Assembly: GCF_964340395.1 (NCBI RefSeq) | Contig: NC_135556.1 | Span: 20,393,142-20,457,141 of the forward strand | DNA: 64,000 nt | Source: Glandiceps talaboti | Lineage: Eukaryota > Hemichordata > Enteropneusta > Spengelidae | Direction of reading: 5' to 3' | Shown: positions 1 to 37,832 of the stretch, one piece after another | Layout: the number at the start of each line of letters is the position of its first letter | How positions within the stretch are numbered: the first letter of the stretch is position 1 | The notes under the pieces: model-generated | Databases searched by the model: none | What the model saw: the letters and a program-made list of their open reading frames with translations, nothing else | What the model was told of the DNA's origin: nothing | Translations under genes and position numbers: made by a program

Positions 1-1033
1 TCAACAAAAGCATTGTTTCCGCATTCCACGGTGTCTGTTTAGTCTCTACTATGCAATGACCTTAACGAGTTCACAGGTTTAAAGATGTATCGTATTTGTT
101 GACTATAACGATGACACAGCTTAAATACCAGAAAATGCAGACATTGACGGACTACGCAATTCTATGAAACCTGACCGATAAACCCCCCCCCCCCCATTTA
201 ACAACACGGGGAAACCTCCACTTATAGTAGAATATGCATGATCATTCATTCTTAGTACATGTATATCTAATCACATCGGTGGAAAATGATCTAAGACTTT
301 GGTGAGCGTAATTTTTTGAGGCATATACTGCGGTTGAATATTTCAGCACAAGATGGGTTTAGACTGTAAGATTCGTCGTTGTGGGCGCTCTATCGTGACT
401 TTAAGCGAGATGAGGACAAAAAGAAAACATTATGTTCACGAGGGAATAATGAAATCCACATTACAACTGGAGCATGATTTCAAGCCTAAAGTTATGACAA
501 AAATTACGGTTGCAGTTCTAAGGATATCGTCCTATTCATACAAAGTGTTATCTCAGGCCTTGTTTTTTTTTGCTATATCACATTAACCTGTAAGTTTGTC
601 TTAGCTTCTCTAAATAAGATAACTCGTCAGCAGACAATATTGTTCCAACCCGAGTATGACTCATGCTAAGGTCAAAGGTTGGTCAAATGTATCACTTCAT
701 CGTGTTCTTTCATTTTTGTCAAAAGAGGTTTCCGATAGTGTAATGGTATAACCCAGCACACCCTTTGACATCAGGTTAAATGTGCGAAGCCAAGCGTATT
801 TTCGCTTACTCTGATTTAGTCATATAGGTAATTACCAGTAGACATCTTATCCTTGTTTAGTCTGTTTGGTACAAACAACGCTGATATCCCTGAAAATGAA
901 ATTCAATGAATTCTCAATAAAACAGGTGGCTGCTATCCATCATTGGAGCATCATCATATTCGCTTGGTTTCTGGACCAATAAGTTGTCTGACTGGATAAG
1001 ATGATAACTTAACTTTGTTTTATTATTATTTAG
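1..1033. other. 5' flank of HELZ2-like copy A, no gene recognised
   Basis: I see no convincing coding exon here. There is a C homopolymer near 183-195 and a 77-codon open frame at 353-586 that resembles nothing I know. The stretch ends in a pyrimidine-poor acceptor (TTATTATTATTTAG) just before 1034. Copy A may therefore have a 5' UTR exon, or further coding exons, inside or upstream of this stretch. Confidence 0.4.
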
Positions 1034-1066
1034 GATACAGGACTTTCCCGTTATCTGACAGCAACA

Positions 1067-14168
<13,102 letters not shown>

Positions 14169-14360
14169 ACACTTTATTTGCGTTTTTCGACAGCGCATTA
14201 CCAGGAGAAGTTCCCATACCAACGCAAGGGGGACTAACGAGCGATTTTGTCAAGTTAGCGTGACCAGAACGCATACTAATAATACTATCATTAGATTTTG
14301 TATAGCAACTCAGAAACGATTACAATTTTGTTGTCATTCAAATGTGTCATTCAAATGTGA

Positions 14361-14368
14361 TGACGTCA
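14361..14368. promoter_or_regulatory. CRE palindrome in the 3' flank of copy A
   Basis: Perfect TGACGTCA within a short direct repeat of ATTCAAATGTGATGA, about 190 bp after the stop codon. Copy B has three such palindromes in the same place. Function as a CREB/ATF site is unproven. Confidence 0.3.
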
Positions 14369-15095
14369 TTCAAATGTGATGACAGTTTTCATCAATAACA
14401 TTGAAACCTTTAAGGTCCTATGTTATGAATAATTTCTATGTAAGAATGGTTTAATAAGATTTAAATTGGTTTTAGTTGTTCATTCCTACCTTTACAAGCT
14501 GATGGTATATGAAAAGACGTGTACTATCACTCTAAACTAGTCAATTCATAACCATAAATGATATAATTATTTCACTTCTGGCGACATTTGTATCCACACT
14601 TCTTATTCTTGCCAAGAAAATGTTTATTATAGAATCAATTAACTCTTGTATATACCCAAGGAAATATTTCACTGTTTTTTTTTAAAGTTTTGATAAAAAA
14701 GAATGTAATTTTATTATTAAGAAATACTATATATATTGTAATAATGTATGACTACTGTGCCGTCCATCTCGAGGAAAATGATTTCATACATTCCACAAAT
14801 GTAAGTATCTATAGCAACCACTGTTTTGTGGACCAAGCCGACTGTACGTTGCAAATAATATAAGTATCATATGTAAATATTTATTAATATCACCAAAACA
14901 AGTTATATAGTATGGGTACTTTGTAAAGTGATTTAAATTTAGTTTAGTCATCGTATGCTCGGCCTAGCTTCTTACCCACGGGTATATAATCCAGAATTGT
15001 TTATACACAGTGGCAAACATAAGGTTTAACTACAAGATTTGTACAATTTTAAGTATAACATTTTATATCATTGTAATTCATTAGTGAACACAATT

Positions 15096-15101
15096 AATAA
15101 A
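15096..15101 (+). terminator. Candidate polyadenylation signal, copy A
   Basis: AATAAA in a stretch (CAATTAATAAAGAAT) conserved in copy B at 32481-32486. It is the first AATAAA after the copy A stop codon, about 930 bp downstream. This would give a long 3' UTR. Confidence 0.3.
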
Positions 15102-17626
15102 GAATGACATATCACATAAATGCTCCTTGCAGTGTGAAATGTTTTATTTGAAGTATGGCAGCGAGAGTTTGAATAAACATAAACTACTAAACGAAATTGT
15201 TCATTGACAAAAGTAATAATTTTGAAGCACAACTTATTTAGCTGAGAGGTATTTACATTTAAATCAGCGAATTCTTTTTTCTTCAAATTTTATGAAATAT
15301 GCCCTTCGTTAAAACGATACAAGGTGGCAATGTGCTTTAGAAGGGCTTCAAAAAGATTTGCCGTATTAATTTCCCATAGCGTTATCTGTAGATGAGCAAT
15401 CGAATCGTTAGATACATTTTAAAACAGACCTTTGGATGCTACATACCTTTTCACACGCATATTTAAATTAAGAAAAACTTATCATCGAAATTTTATTTTT
15501 TATAAACCCATATTATTTATATTAGATATTATTTATTCTGCTACACTATTAAACACCACGTCTCTAGTTAATTATTAGCTCTCAATTCTCTAACTTTTAA
15601 TATGTATTTCTCTTTTACACTGTATGGAGAAAACGGTGAGTGCTTTTTTCACTGGTTATAGTGAAAATAAACAGTTGATTACGCAGTGTACACGCAGACA
15701 ACTTTATTTCAACGTTTTACAGTTTATTAACAATGAAATGGTGCGATGATGAAATAAAAGTACCCCTTGGCTATCCTCTTTTATGTAACCACGGGAATGG
15801 CGCATCATACATGACACGGGATTATGGTGATTTATAATTAGTGGAGACAGCGGAATGTGCCAGAGAGTCTAAAAGAGTTTAGCTTACTCAAACCCCACTC
15901 CATTCTCGCAAACCAGAGTTGCTATTTCTTCCGCGACACTGCGGTGTGGCTTGGATGGTGCCGTAAAACAGGCTGTTGTTTACGACGATGACCCCCACAC
16001 CACTGTGTATGCTTCAATACGTCATTGAGGTAAACATTCATATTTATAAGGGTACCGGCTGTAAATTCTAAACTTGAATACTAGTAGGTACTTAACCTCA
16101 GCAGGTCACTAAGATTGAACGATGGTCACAACGCACGCGCAGATCATATATTAACTCAATTTGAATGGTATCAAATACGATTTAATATATAGTTTGAAAT
16201 GCAATAAAATTCGATAAAAACGATACACAAGTGATATTTTCACTGGGAAAATTATTAGAACACATACACAGGGTACGACAAAGGGGTAGTTTCTCTTTTG
16301 CATCAAATTGACTAACTATTGTAAGCATTTCTACAGTGTTATTTATAGATGATGACATCTTCGGGAAAATCCGTAACCGATTGTATCATGCCCCAAACAT
16401 AGAACGTAACGCCTTTGTTGTCACCAAAGCTACAAACATAAACACTAGTACTGCAGTGTGTATTGTCGTTCTGTGAAAATATAATCGTTCAAGTTTATAT
16501 ATATATTAGCAAATGAAGGATTTTACTTTGTGACCATATTTTGCAATCAGTCGTCAAGGTAAGTATTTCACTTTTCTCCTTTTAGAGCCGCCGTCACAAA
16601 TCGTTTACATTGCAGTTAAATTGACCTACTCGGATCAGTGGCGCAAATGTACAAAGAACCAAACAATATTCAGACTTAGTGCAACTTTTTTTTCGATGAT
16701 GTCTATACGTTAAGGGGCGAGATCATTTGTTCAATCTAGGATAAAAAACTGAATTTGTTTAGGGGGGGGGGGTTTGAACCATTTTAGTTCTAATCCTAAA
16801 AAAACCCCGATTTTACTTTTAATGGAGTCTGTTTTGACCCCTTAAAAATGTCAGTAAATTGGGAATTGGAATTTTCGTTATACTAAAATACAATACAGTG
16901 TAAATAAAACAACTTTTTTTTCCACACCACTTACTGGCTTTATATTCACAGTACTGCAGGTACATACCTTCTACATACTAATCTGAAATTGATTGTGCGA
17001 TGTGATGCTGCCTGAAACAATTTTTAAATGTTGGCCAATTTAATTAGAAGGGAGTGGAGATGGGGTCTGAGGCCTAAATGAAGAATCTGATTTGTCATAC
17101 TACACTGAACTTCTGATCTCGCCCCAATACAGATGTAGAGTTCTGTAGATTTGTATTACTTTGCTTTATTTTGAGACCAATTGCTGTGTGGTTCAGCACT
17201 CGTTAACAAACAGAAGACAAAATCTGGAATTTACTATTGTCAATACAACTTGAAGAACCATTATAATACTTAAAACAATGTGAATATTTCAGATTTCTTA
17301 AGAAAAAAATACCACTGTAGTAGGTACCCAATTTTCCTATTAACTTTCGTTTCTTTCCTGGTAATCAGCCAACATCTTGAATAACCCCATTTTATATATG
17401 ATCTATTCTGTGACCGTCTGTGAACTAACAACAATAGGCTGTGGCATTTCTATGGACACATTGTCGTGTAAACACCGTAGAGCCCATGCATGGGCTGTAT
17501 TGTTTGTGAGTTCTCGGTAAAACGCAGTCATTACAGTTAGTCCGCACACACATGCTATTTTCCTCTCACCGAGCCTTGTTTTCAAAGAATCGCATAAAGA
17601 AAGTGCAAAGCATAAGTGTGTCTTCA

Positions 17627-17638
17627 TGCGCATGCGCA
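17627..17638. promoter_or_regulatory. NRF1-type palindrome, candidate core promoter of copy B
   Basis: TGCGCATGCGCA is a perfect match to the self-complementary NRF1 (alpha-Pal) site, which in animals commonly sits within about 100 bp of start sites. It lies 55 bp before the first in-frame ATG of copy B (17693). No TATA box is seen next to it. The promoter role is inferred from motif and position. Confidence 0.4.
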
Positions 17639-17692
17639 AGTTAATCATTGGAAATTGTCGTAAAATCAACAGCACACCAGAATTTCAGGAGA

Positions 17693-30379
<12,687 letters not shown>

Positions 30380-30509
30380 ACACTGAATTTGCGTTTTTTC
30401 GACAGAGCATTACCAAGAGAAGTTCCCATACGAACGCAAGGGGGCTAACGCAGAACGCATAGAGTAACTCAGTAGGGATTACAATTTTGATGTCATTCAA
30501 ATGTGATGA

Positions 30510-30599
30510 TGACGTCATTCAAATGTCATTCAAATTTTATGACTTCATTCAAATATGATGATGACGTCATTAAAATCATCAGTGATGATAATGACGTCA
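30510..30599. promoter_or_regulatory. Three CRE palindromes in the 3' flank of copy B
   Basis: Perfect TGACGTCA occurs at 30510-30517, 30562-30569 and 30592-30599, within short repeats of GATGATGACGTCATTCAAAT. Copy A has one. The array has expanded since duplication. Regulatory function is possible but unproven; simple repeat expansion is the alternative. Confidence 0.35.
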
Positions 30600-31544
30600 T
30601 TCAAATGTGGTGATCGTTTTCATCAATAACATTGAAACCTTTAAGGTTCTATGTTAAGGTTCTATGTTATCAATAATCAATGTAAGAATGATTTAATACG
30701 ATTTAAAATGGTTTTAGTTGTTCATTCGTACCTTTACAAACTGATGATAGATATGAAAAGACGTGTACTATCACTCTAAACTAGTCAATTCAATACCACA
30801 AATAATGAAATTATTTCACTTCTGGCGACATTTGAATTCATGATTTATATTCTCGCCAAGACAGCATCAATTAACTCTTGTGTATACCCGAGGAAATATT
30901 TCACTCTGTTTTTTAAGTTTGATAAAAAAGCATGTAACTTTACTAAGAAACACTATATATATTTGTAATAATATTTGAGTACTATGACGTCCATCTCGAG
31001 GAAAATGATTTCATACATTCCACTAATATAAGTGTTTATAGCTAACACTGTTTTGTACACCAAGCCGACTGTACATTGTAAATAATATAAGTAGCATGGT
31101 TCCAGAGACTAAGTCAAGATGTTTAATTCTAAAAAAGGTTTGATATTAGTTGGTCATTAATTCTTTTATATAAGACCTAATAAAAATATTGTTTGCTTCC
31201 GGTTACCCGACCCTAAACTTTCTTTTAACGTATTCTAGAAAAAATAAAATCGCGAAAATTGTGAAAAAAGTCTCGCACGAAATATGGATGCGGAAACTGG
31301 CATCATTTTAAAAAGACAATATACAACTGTTCTTTCAATCTGTAATGGCTGTACATCTGATGTGAAGAAATCAATAACCCAGAGACCATATGGAAAACAA
31401 CGGAACACATAACTACCTGAACTAGATACTCGCATATGAAATATATATACATATATAAAAACATCTACCTACCCCACCTATTCAAAAACTGAGCGTAATC
31501 GGAACCACAATTTTTTTTGTTAGGCCTAAGAATAAAAGCATTCA

Positions 31545-31549
<5 letters not shown>

Positions 31550-31594
<45 letters not shown>
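31550..31594. repeat. (GT)n microsatellite
   Basis: About 45 bp of GT dinucleotides in DNA inserted into the copy B 3' flank. Confidence 0.95.
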
Positions 31595-31795
31595 ATTCCT
31601 ATCATCTACATTCTCTGTACATTTACAGTTATAAGATATACTTTTCTGTATCATTTTCTATACCTGTCAGTGACTAGAAATAAATATATAAGGCAAACAA
31701 CAACAAGTCCAGTAGGATAGATTATAATAACTTCGTTATTAACTTCATACCTGGATGATTGAGAGGATTCATAGACATATAAGGCAAATGATCAC

Positions 31796-31798
<3 letters not shown>

Positions 31799-31875
<77 letters not shown>
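31799..31875. repeat. (AT)n microsatellite
   Basis: About 77 bp of AT dinucleotides in the same inserted DNA, just before the MITE. Confidence 0.95.
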
Positions 31876-31877
<2 letters not shown>

Positions 31878-31937
31878 CGTTTGTTTCATATACACTACTG
31901 ATGCCGAGTTTTGTTAAATAGCTAATTATCATTTATA

Positions 31938-32280
31938 GGCAAAAAAAAAGTATAGAATTATTTCTGATCAGCGCGCGTATCTTATAAATACTCTCGCGTC
32001 GGTCTTGTTTTGCTTGTGTTTGACCAGCCTATGCAGTATGTAGATGCGTTGGGAAAACACAAAAATAACCCTCCCTATTTCAGTTAAGACAACTGCAGAG
32101 CCAATGATGAACAAGCAAATGTCATCTGCCTCACATAGTTACACACTTGCTCAAAAGTACTAAATAAAAATAACAGTAGCTAAATAGTAGACTGAGTGAC
32201 ATGTTTGTTCAGAATTAAAAAAAATCCGTCGTCGCACCATTTCAGACATCCTGATCAGAAATAATTCTATTTTTTGGGCC
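31938..32280. mobile_element. MITE with about 30-bp terminal inverted repeats
   Basis: The left end (31938-31971) reads GGC, a run of A, then ATAGAATTATTTCTGATCAG. The right end (32251-32280) is its reverse complement, CTGATCAGAAATAATTCTAT then TTTTTGGGCC. The element is 343 bp and has no open frame, so it is non-autonomous. Target-site duplication is not clear. It lies within the duplicated 3' flank of copy B and is absent from copy A, so it inserted after the duplication. Confidence 0.8.
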
Positions 32281-32480
32281 TTACCACATTACTCATTATT
32301 ATCACCATGATATAGTGTGTGTACTTTGTAAAGGGATTTCAATTTAGTTTAGTCATCGTATGCTCGGCCTTCTTACCTACGGGTATATAATCCGGAATCA
32401 TAATACACAGTGGCTGACATAAGGCTTATTTACTAAGAGAATGACATTTTATAACATTGTAATACATAGAGAACACAATT

Positions 32481-32486
32481 AATAAA
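32481..32486 (+). terminator. Candidate polyadenylation signal, copy B
   Basis: AATAAA in the conserved context CAATTAATAAAGAATCAT, matching copy A 15096-15101. It is 2.1 kb after the stop because of a MITE and other inserted DNA, so an earlier signal may be used (AATAAA also at about 31181). Confidence 0.2.
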
Positions 32487-34599
32487 GAATCATATCACCT
32501 AAATGCTCCTTGCAGTGTTAAAAGTTTTATTTGAAGAATGGGGGACGATAGATCGAATAAAATACTAAACGAAATTGTTTTTAGAAGTAGTAATTTTAAA
32601 TTGAAGGGCAACTTAACTGGTTGAGAGGTATTTACATTTAAATCACATCTAAATGAACGAATTCTTCTTTCCAAATTTAAGAAATATATTCTTCGTTAAA
32701 CTGATACATACACGGTGGCAATGTGCTTCAGAAAAGTTTTTAAAAAAAATCGCCGTTTTCCCCATGCATAGTCATAGTGTTATATGTAGCTGAACGCAAT
32801 CTTAAGATATCTTTTAAAGCAGACTTTTTGTATGCTTCATACCTTTCTACACTAACATTGAAATTATGAAACATTTATCATCGAAATTCGAACTGTTTTA
32901 TAAACCCATTTGGATGTTAGGTATTCTGCTATACCATTAAATGTCACGTCCCTATTACATGCACGATGTTACTTAGCAGTAAAGCACTAAATGATCAATA
33001 CGATTGTATAGTGTACTAGTCGCTATATGTCATGTATGTATTATATATTGCACTGCCACAAAAGGTACGTAGAAGCTGTGCCCTCAGGTTGATGAACAAT
33101 AGTTACCAACGGTATATTGGCTCTGTGGTTCAAAGTCTGTAAAACCAAACACATGCTGAACAGTAATCTGCGAAGTATCCTTTAAAAAAACACTGAATCG
33201 ATTTGAAATTTATTTCCCACAAGAAAGAAATACTATACAAATAGCTTGAGATGATAACAAGTACTGAAAATACAATGGAGTGGGCGACTAAACAACTAAC
33301 AACCTTAATCTTGACTTATAATCCAGTATATTGATTTTTAAATCTATCCCTTTCAGGAATGCTTCTTTTATTAAACTGTATTCATTTCCAAATTACTTAA
33401 GCTATACTGACTATCTTCATAGACCCCATCACGGTCAATCGGTGGCGTTACTATATGACAACGGAATTTCTTTCGGAAACTGCTGACGAGGATAGTATGG
33501 CAATTTTCATGCCCTTCCAAGTCAGATTTCGACACCAAATCTGACTATTGTAGCGGCTAAGTATGCATTTTAAAGACTAGGGTTTTAATCATAAAGGAAT
33601 ACATATCCAGGTGAAAAAATTATACCTGCGATTTTGTTGATGTTGAGAGATGCAATTGCAAAAAGTAAGTTCATAATACACAAACTGTCCTTGGAAATAA
33701 AGGACTGTACTTGCCATGAAAGCCTTGGAAGACTGCTGTACGTACACATATGTTATCATACAATTTATTAGACAGTTTATTTACATTACTCAAGACATGC
33801 AACCTATATAGACTAACAAAGTACGTCATAATAAGTCGGTCCCTCGGGGAACCATCTTCAGGTTTTCGGCCTCTGCTGACCTCCGAATGTTGTACCGTTA
33901 TACCTGCCACGAACTGAAATAAATTCCAGGTTGACGTCTGTCGCCCTTGGCGGGAGTTACTGCCGTACATTATTCATTGTTGTAATTCTGAATCTCCATG
34001 GATTAACTTCGAAACTTGAAACCCTAATCCATAGATAAGTGGAGGCGGCATGATTCACCTTTGATGAATAGTGCATGTTAGGCGGATATTACTGGTTAGG
34101 TTTCGCAGAATGTTTCGTCTTCATACATTCAATCTTCAACAATAGGTCTAATAAACGTAATACATGAAAATAGTCGTATATAATATCAACAAAAAGTACA
34201 AACAAGTTCAAAATTAATTCTAAAGTGTATTTGAATTTGTCAGACATTAGAATTTCCTCTCGAATGTTAAATCGTCACAGTCAAGCATGTACAAGTATTT
34301 CAATAAATTAAATGTGCGTTACTTTTTTTTTCAAATTCCGTTTTTGAATTTCACTTTTTATGTCAAACTTTCAACTAGTACTATTTGGCAAGGAGGATGT
34401 AAACGTTTGGTTTAGTATTTTAAAACATTGCTATCGCAATTCTAAATAATCTTTTAGTCACATTGGAACTATTATCACGCGAGAAGATTTCTCGGCAAAT
34501 ATAGCATTCTAGAGGTTCTAGATATGTGGCGAGAAGGCTATATTGGTCGTTGGTTATTTCGTAAAAATAGTCAAAGCTGAAATTATTTTTTGCAAGATA

Positions 34600-34970
34600 C
34601 TGTAATATTATATAGAACATATACATTCCCCATCATATCAACATCCCAAATACGGACGCTTCCACCTTTAAACTATTTGAGATTACTGAACAGTCAGAAT
34701 ACTTTAATTGAAGCCTGTTTATCACCGACTGTAATCAGCAGGGATAGCAAATATATGGCTGTTGTCCTTAGAGATTGTTTTTGACTTGTAATTGACAGTG
34801 TTTGGGTTTTAGGCTTCTTTCAGTATAACCTTTCCTTTCATTTGTTCATGTTACCTAGACTGTCTCTTGTGTTTTTGTCGTATTTCACTTTGTCTTTTGT
34901 ATGTGTTTTATATTTTATTTTTCATGAGCATGTTCTCGAAGTAAATAAAAATAAACTAAACTAAGTGCCC
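34600..34970 (+). mobile_element. Possible LINE 3'-end relic
   Basis: Fragments resemble the C-terminal helix of CR1/L2-like LINE proteins (LRLLNSQNTLIEACL, then RDSKYMAVVLRD) but are out of frame with one another. They are followed by a pyrimidine-rich tail ending in AAATAAAAATAAAC. The match is weak; chance resemblance remains possible. Confidence 0.3.
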
Positions 34971-35237
34971 TCCTCACGTCTAGTGGATAATCATACGATC
35001 CCGTGGTGCTAATGCCTATATTGGGGGCGGTAACACAGTAAATAACATGACGTACACGTCGCTTTGACGCAGTGTTGATTGAAAGGTGGAAATTGATATA
35101 TGCAATGTCTAAATATCACTGTCTGAGAAAGATTGTCAGACAGTTTTTTGCTTGTAGCACAGTATCATTAACGTGATTGGTTCCAAAAATAACGACGCTG
35201 TGGATATGTAATTATAGTGTGTAAATGACATACTGAC

Positions 35238-35276
35238 TTAAAGCGTAGACCCTACACTTGTAGGGTCTACGCTTAA
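35238..35276. repeat. Perfect short hairpin
   Basis: AGCGTAGACCCTACA and its exact reverse complement TGTAGGGTCTACGCT are separated by 2 bp, flanked by TTAA on both sides. It may be the fused end of a deleted MITE or a small RNA stem; neither is shown. Confidence 0.6.
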
Positions 35277-36517
35277 AGGTCCATGTCAAGTACACATTCA
35301 TGACGGCGTCTTGAGTATTGGAGATGTCACTTAATGTCTCACAACATTTTCTAGCCTTTAGCAGGGGTTGTCACCAATATTGACAAGGCCAAGCTCAAGC
35401 GTACGGATTTTGCATAATAATGACGTCAATTTAATAGTAGGTTTTGCCGAAACTGAAAACCTTTGATTATACGGCGAAAGGAAGGCCAAGCAAGACTTTT
35501 AGTGCTTGAATTTGAGTATCATTCATATTAAGAAGAAGGCGCGATAGAATTCAGAGTTCGACAGAAAACTGAATATGCACGTATCCGTTGTATTGATCTT
35601 ATGTTACATTTCTAGTGAAAGTAATTAAACATTCTATCAGCAAGTATTTTATCCAAATCAATATACAAGGTCAAGTTCGTACTCTCCCCTCATTTGCATA
35701 CACTTGTAGTTAAAATAATTCTGACATACCACTTTATGATACGTGTACTTTATGTAATCTGTAATTCCGATCATTTACCATATCTGATTCCAACCAAAAA
35801 GCTTAAGCCTTTTTATCTAGGGGGATTGATACAAGCTGAGTTTATAAGCTTTTTACTCAAATGAAAATACTTGCATAAAGCCTTGATTACACTATTCTAA
35901 TATAATGTTATTGCCGCTTCTTGCCTTCTATTTTGTGTTTCTTGTCTTCTTGCATTGTTAGAACAGTCTTTTGCATAGTAGGGATTTTTATAAGTAAGAT
36001 AAATTACTTCATTTGATCGTTAATAAACCGCACGAACTCAGTTAATAGAAAGCAATTATTTATTTCCGCATTCTGCGCGGCAATTGCATACTGGGTGATG
36101 ATGGTTGTACAGTAGTCTACATCCTGTTAGGTGACGCCAACCAAAATTAAAAAAACTTCGTTATCGAACTCCGATTTATGGACAAATAACATACTTTCAG
36201 AAGCCATAGTTTTGTTAAATCAAATTTGGGTTAGCTTTTTTCATCAAGATACAAAATCGCACTTAACGGCTGTTTGAATTTAATACAGTTACATTTGAGA
36301 GGAAAGAAAAATGTGTTCTTGTCGTTGAAATCTGAATCAAAGTATATACTGAACAACTCACGGTCCAGACTATCTAGTTCAAGACTCTCTCGTGTTTGTC
36401 ATGACCCTAATAAAATTGTTATTTTATTATAACCCTCGGTACAAGTATGTTATTCATTTAGCTATTCCCTCATATTACATTATTTTATGTGCCAGGGGTA
36501 ACCCATTCCTCCTCCAG

Positions 36518-36682
36518 CAAATGAAAGTTGTCGTAAAACCCGGATTTATTGCTGTATTAGTTTTATTGCTCGTGTCACTTTTTTTACTGAATGAGGCTAT
36601 ATTTGTTGTAAAAATAATGATTTATAGCATAACTAAAAAAACTGTCGCAACAATACATAGAGACCTACCCTCATATTGTCAG
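36518..36682 (+). CDS. Weak candidate exon encoding a membrane-anchor peptide
   Basis: Between an acceptor (TCCTCCTCCAG, ending 36517) and a donor (TGTCAG|GTGAGA at 36683), an ATG at 36521 opens 54 codons in phase 0. They have a short basic start (MKVVVKPG) and a hydrophobic segment (FIAVLVLLLVSLFLLNEAIF), as in type II Golgi enzymes or signal anchors. No partner exon was found downstream, and repeat-like DNA begins at the donor. It is unrecognised and may be chance. Confidence 0.2.
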
Positions 36683-37551
36683 GTGAGAATTTGTGTCAAT
36701 ACCTTGACCTTTGACTTCAAAATCAAGCTATTTCTTGCACATCACAGACCTTACTAGTACTTGAATGTGACCATTTAAAAAGAAAGTCTTGGGCAAGGGC
36801 AATAAAGACCATGGGAAATAAAATTTGCTGTATAAATCAACTATACAATGAACCATGGCCAAGAACCGTAAGAAATACAAATTTCATTCAAGTGCCTACG
36901 TGTGTATGATAAGATGCAACCTTTCTTCTGGTGTCATTATATGTGACCTTGACCGTTACGGAAAAATCACTGAACTGTATCAATTCATATTTGAGGCACA
37001 AAGTAACCTTTTCCTGCATAACTCAGCAACACTATACGATACACAGATTCCCCATTCAAGAGTCAACCCTGTATTAATGTTTATATAAGATGCAAATTTC
37101 TTTTAAGACCGTGATCCTGACTATTTCCTACTGCCTTTCCCCTTCATGGTATCCAAGTGTGATAATGTTTTCCCTTCAAATCTTCTGTACAGGTGATTCA
37201 GAATTAGAGACGCAAACATCTTAATCATGTTACCGTGTATATCACTTTTTACTAAACGGTGGCCATATTTTGTGTAAAAATCTACAATTTGTACATTAGC
37301 TAAGTTACAAAAAGATATACACACTTAATTCAAGTATTATCTCCAAGTTACCTGACATGGCCTTTCTGTAGCTTTATATTGGATCTTGACTTTTTTACCC
37401 ACTGGAGCCAAATTAATTCATTTCGTTCATTAATCACACACCTTGTCTTGCTGTCTATTTATATTCCTGAAAATTGTGCTACCCCTGTTTGTAAATAATT
37501 ACCGGTGGTTTTGTTAATAGTTTTACTCAATTACATAGGGTTTAATTAGGG

Positions 37552-37832
37552 TTGTCGGTGGCCGAGTGGTTAAGGCACTTGCCTCTTACGACTGCGGTCG
37601 GGGTTCGATCAGATCATCGATTATATTTACCACGCTGTAAGTAAGAATAGTGTCGTTCAGTTTGACTCTACCGAACAACGCAGGTTTTCCCCGGGTACTT
37701 CGGTTTCCTCCTGCATTAACACTGAACCCGTGAGGGATGGCCCTTACTGGACTTCTTGGGAGACAAGCGTTTATATGCTTAAAGAACTATCCAGTACAAA
37801 TATAAATATAAATAAAGATAAATAAAGATAAA
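37552..37832 (+). mobile_element. tRNA-derived SINE
   Basis: The head is tRNA-like (Ser/Leu type), with A box TGGCCGAGTGG at 37559-37569 and B box GGTTCGATC at 37602-37610. The body carries the widespread word AGGTTTTCCCCGGGTACTTC GGTTTCCTCC in two parts, and the 3' end is a short AAATAAAGATAA repeat tail. It looks near full length. Transcription would be by RNA polymerase III; mobility depends on a partner LINE not identified here. Confidence 0.8.

Larger units (their letters stand above)
14169..17626. other. 3' flank of copy A and spacer to copy B
   Basis: Up to about 15580 this DNA matches the 3' flank of copy B (30380-32950) with indels, so the duplication included it. From 15.6 to 17.6 kb it is unique within the window. 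No counterpart of copy A exons 1-5 is found there. A minus-strand open frame at 17403-17675 resembles no family I know. Confidence 0.6.

Noticed and set aside
727-790. tRNA-like start (CGATAGTGTAATGGTATAAC)
   Set aside because: Resembles a tRNA A-box arm, but no B box or acceptor pairing follows. At best a decayed SINE head.
17403-17675. 90-codon minus-strand frame next to the NRF1 site, possible divergent gene
   Set aside because: No recognisable domain, no second exon and no conservation to test. A divergent transcript cannot be excluded, but coding is unsupported.
33671-33970. 99-codon minus-strand frame containing RKPEDGSPRD
   Set aside because: The CCTGAAGATGGTTCCCCGAGG word recalls tails of some retroelements, but the match is too short and nothing else supports an element.
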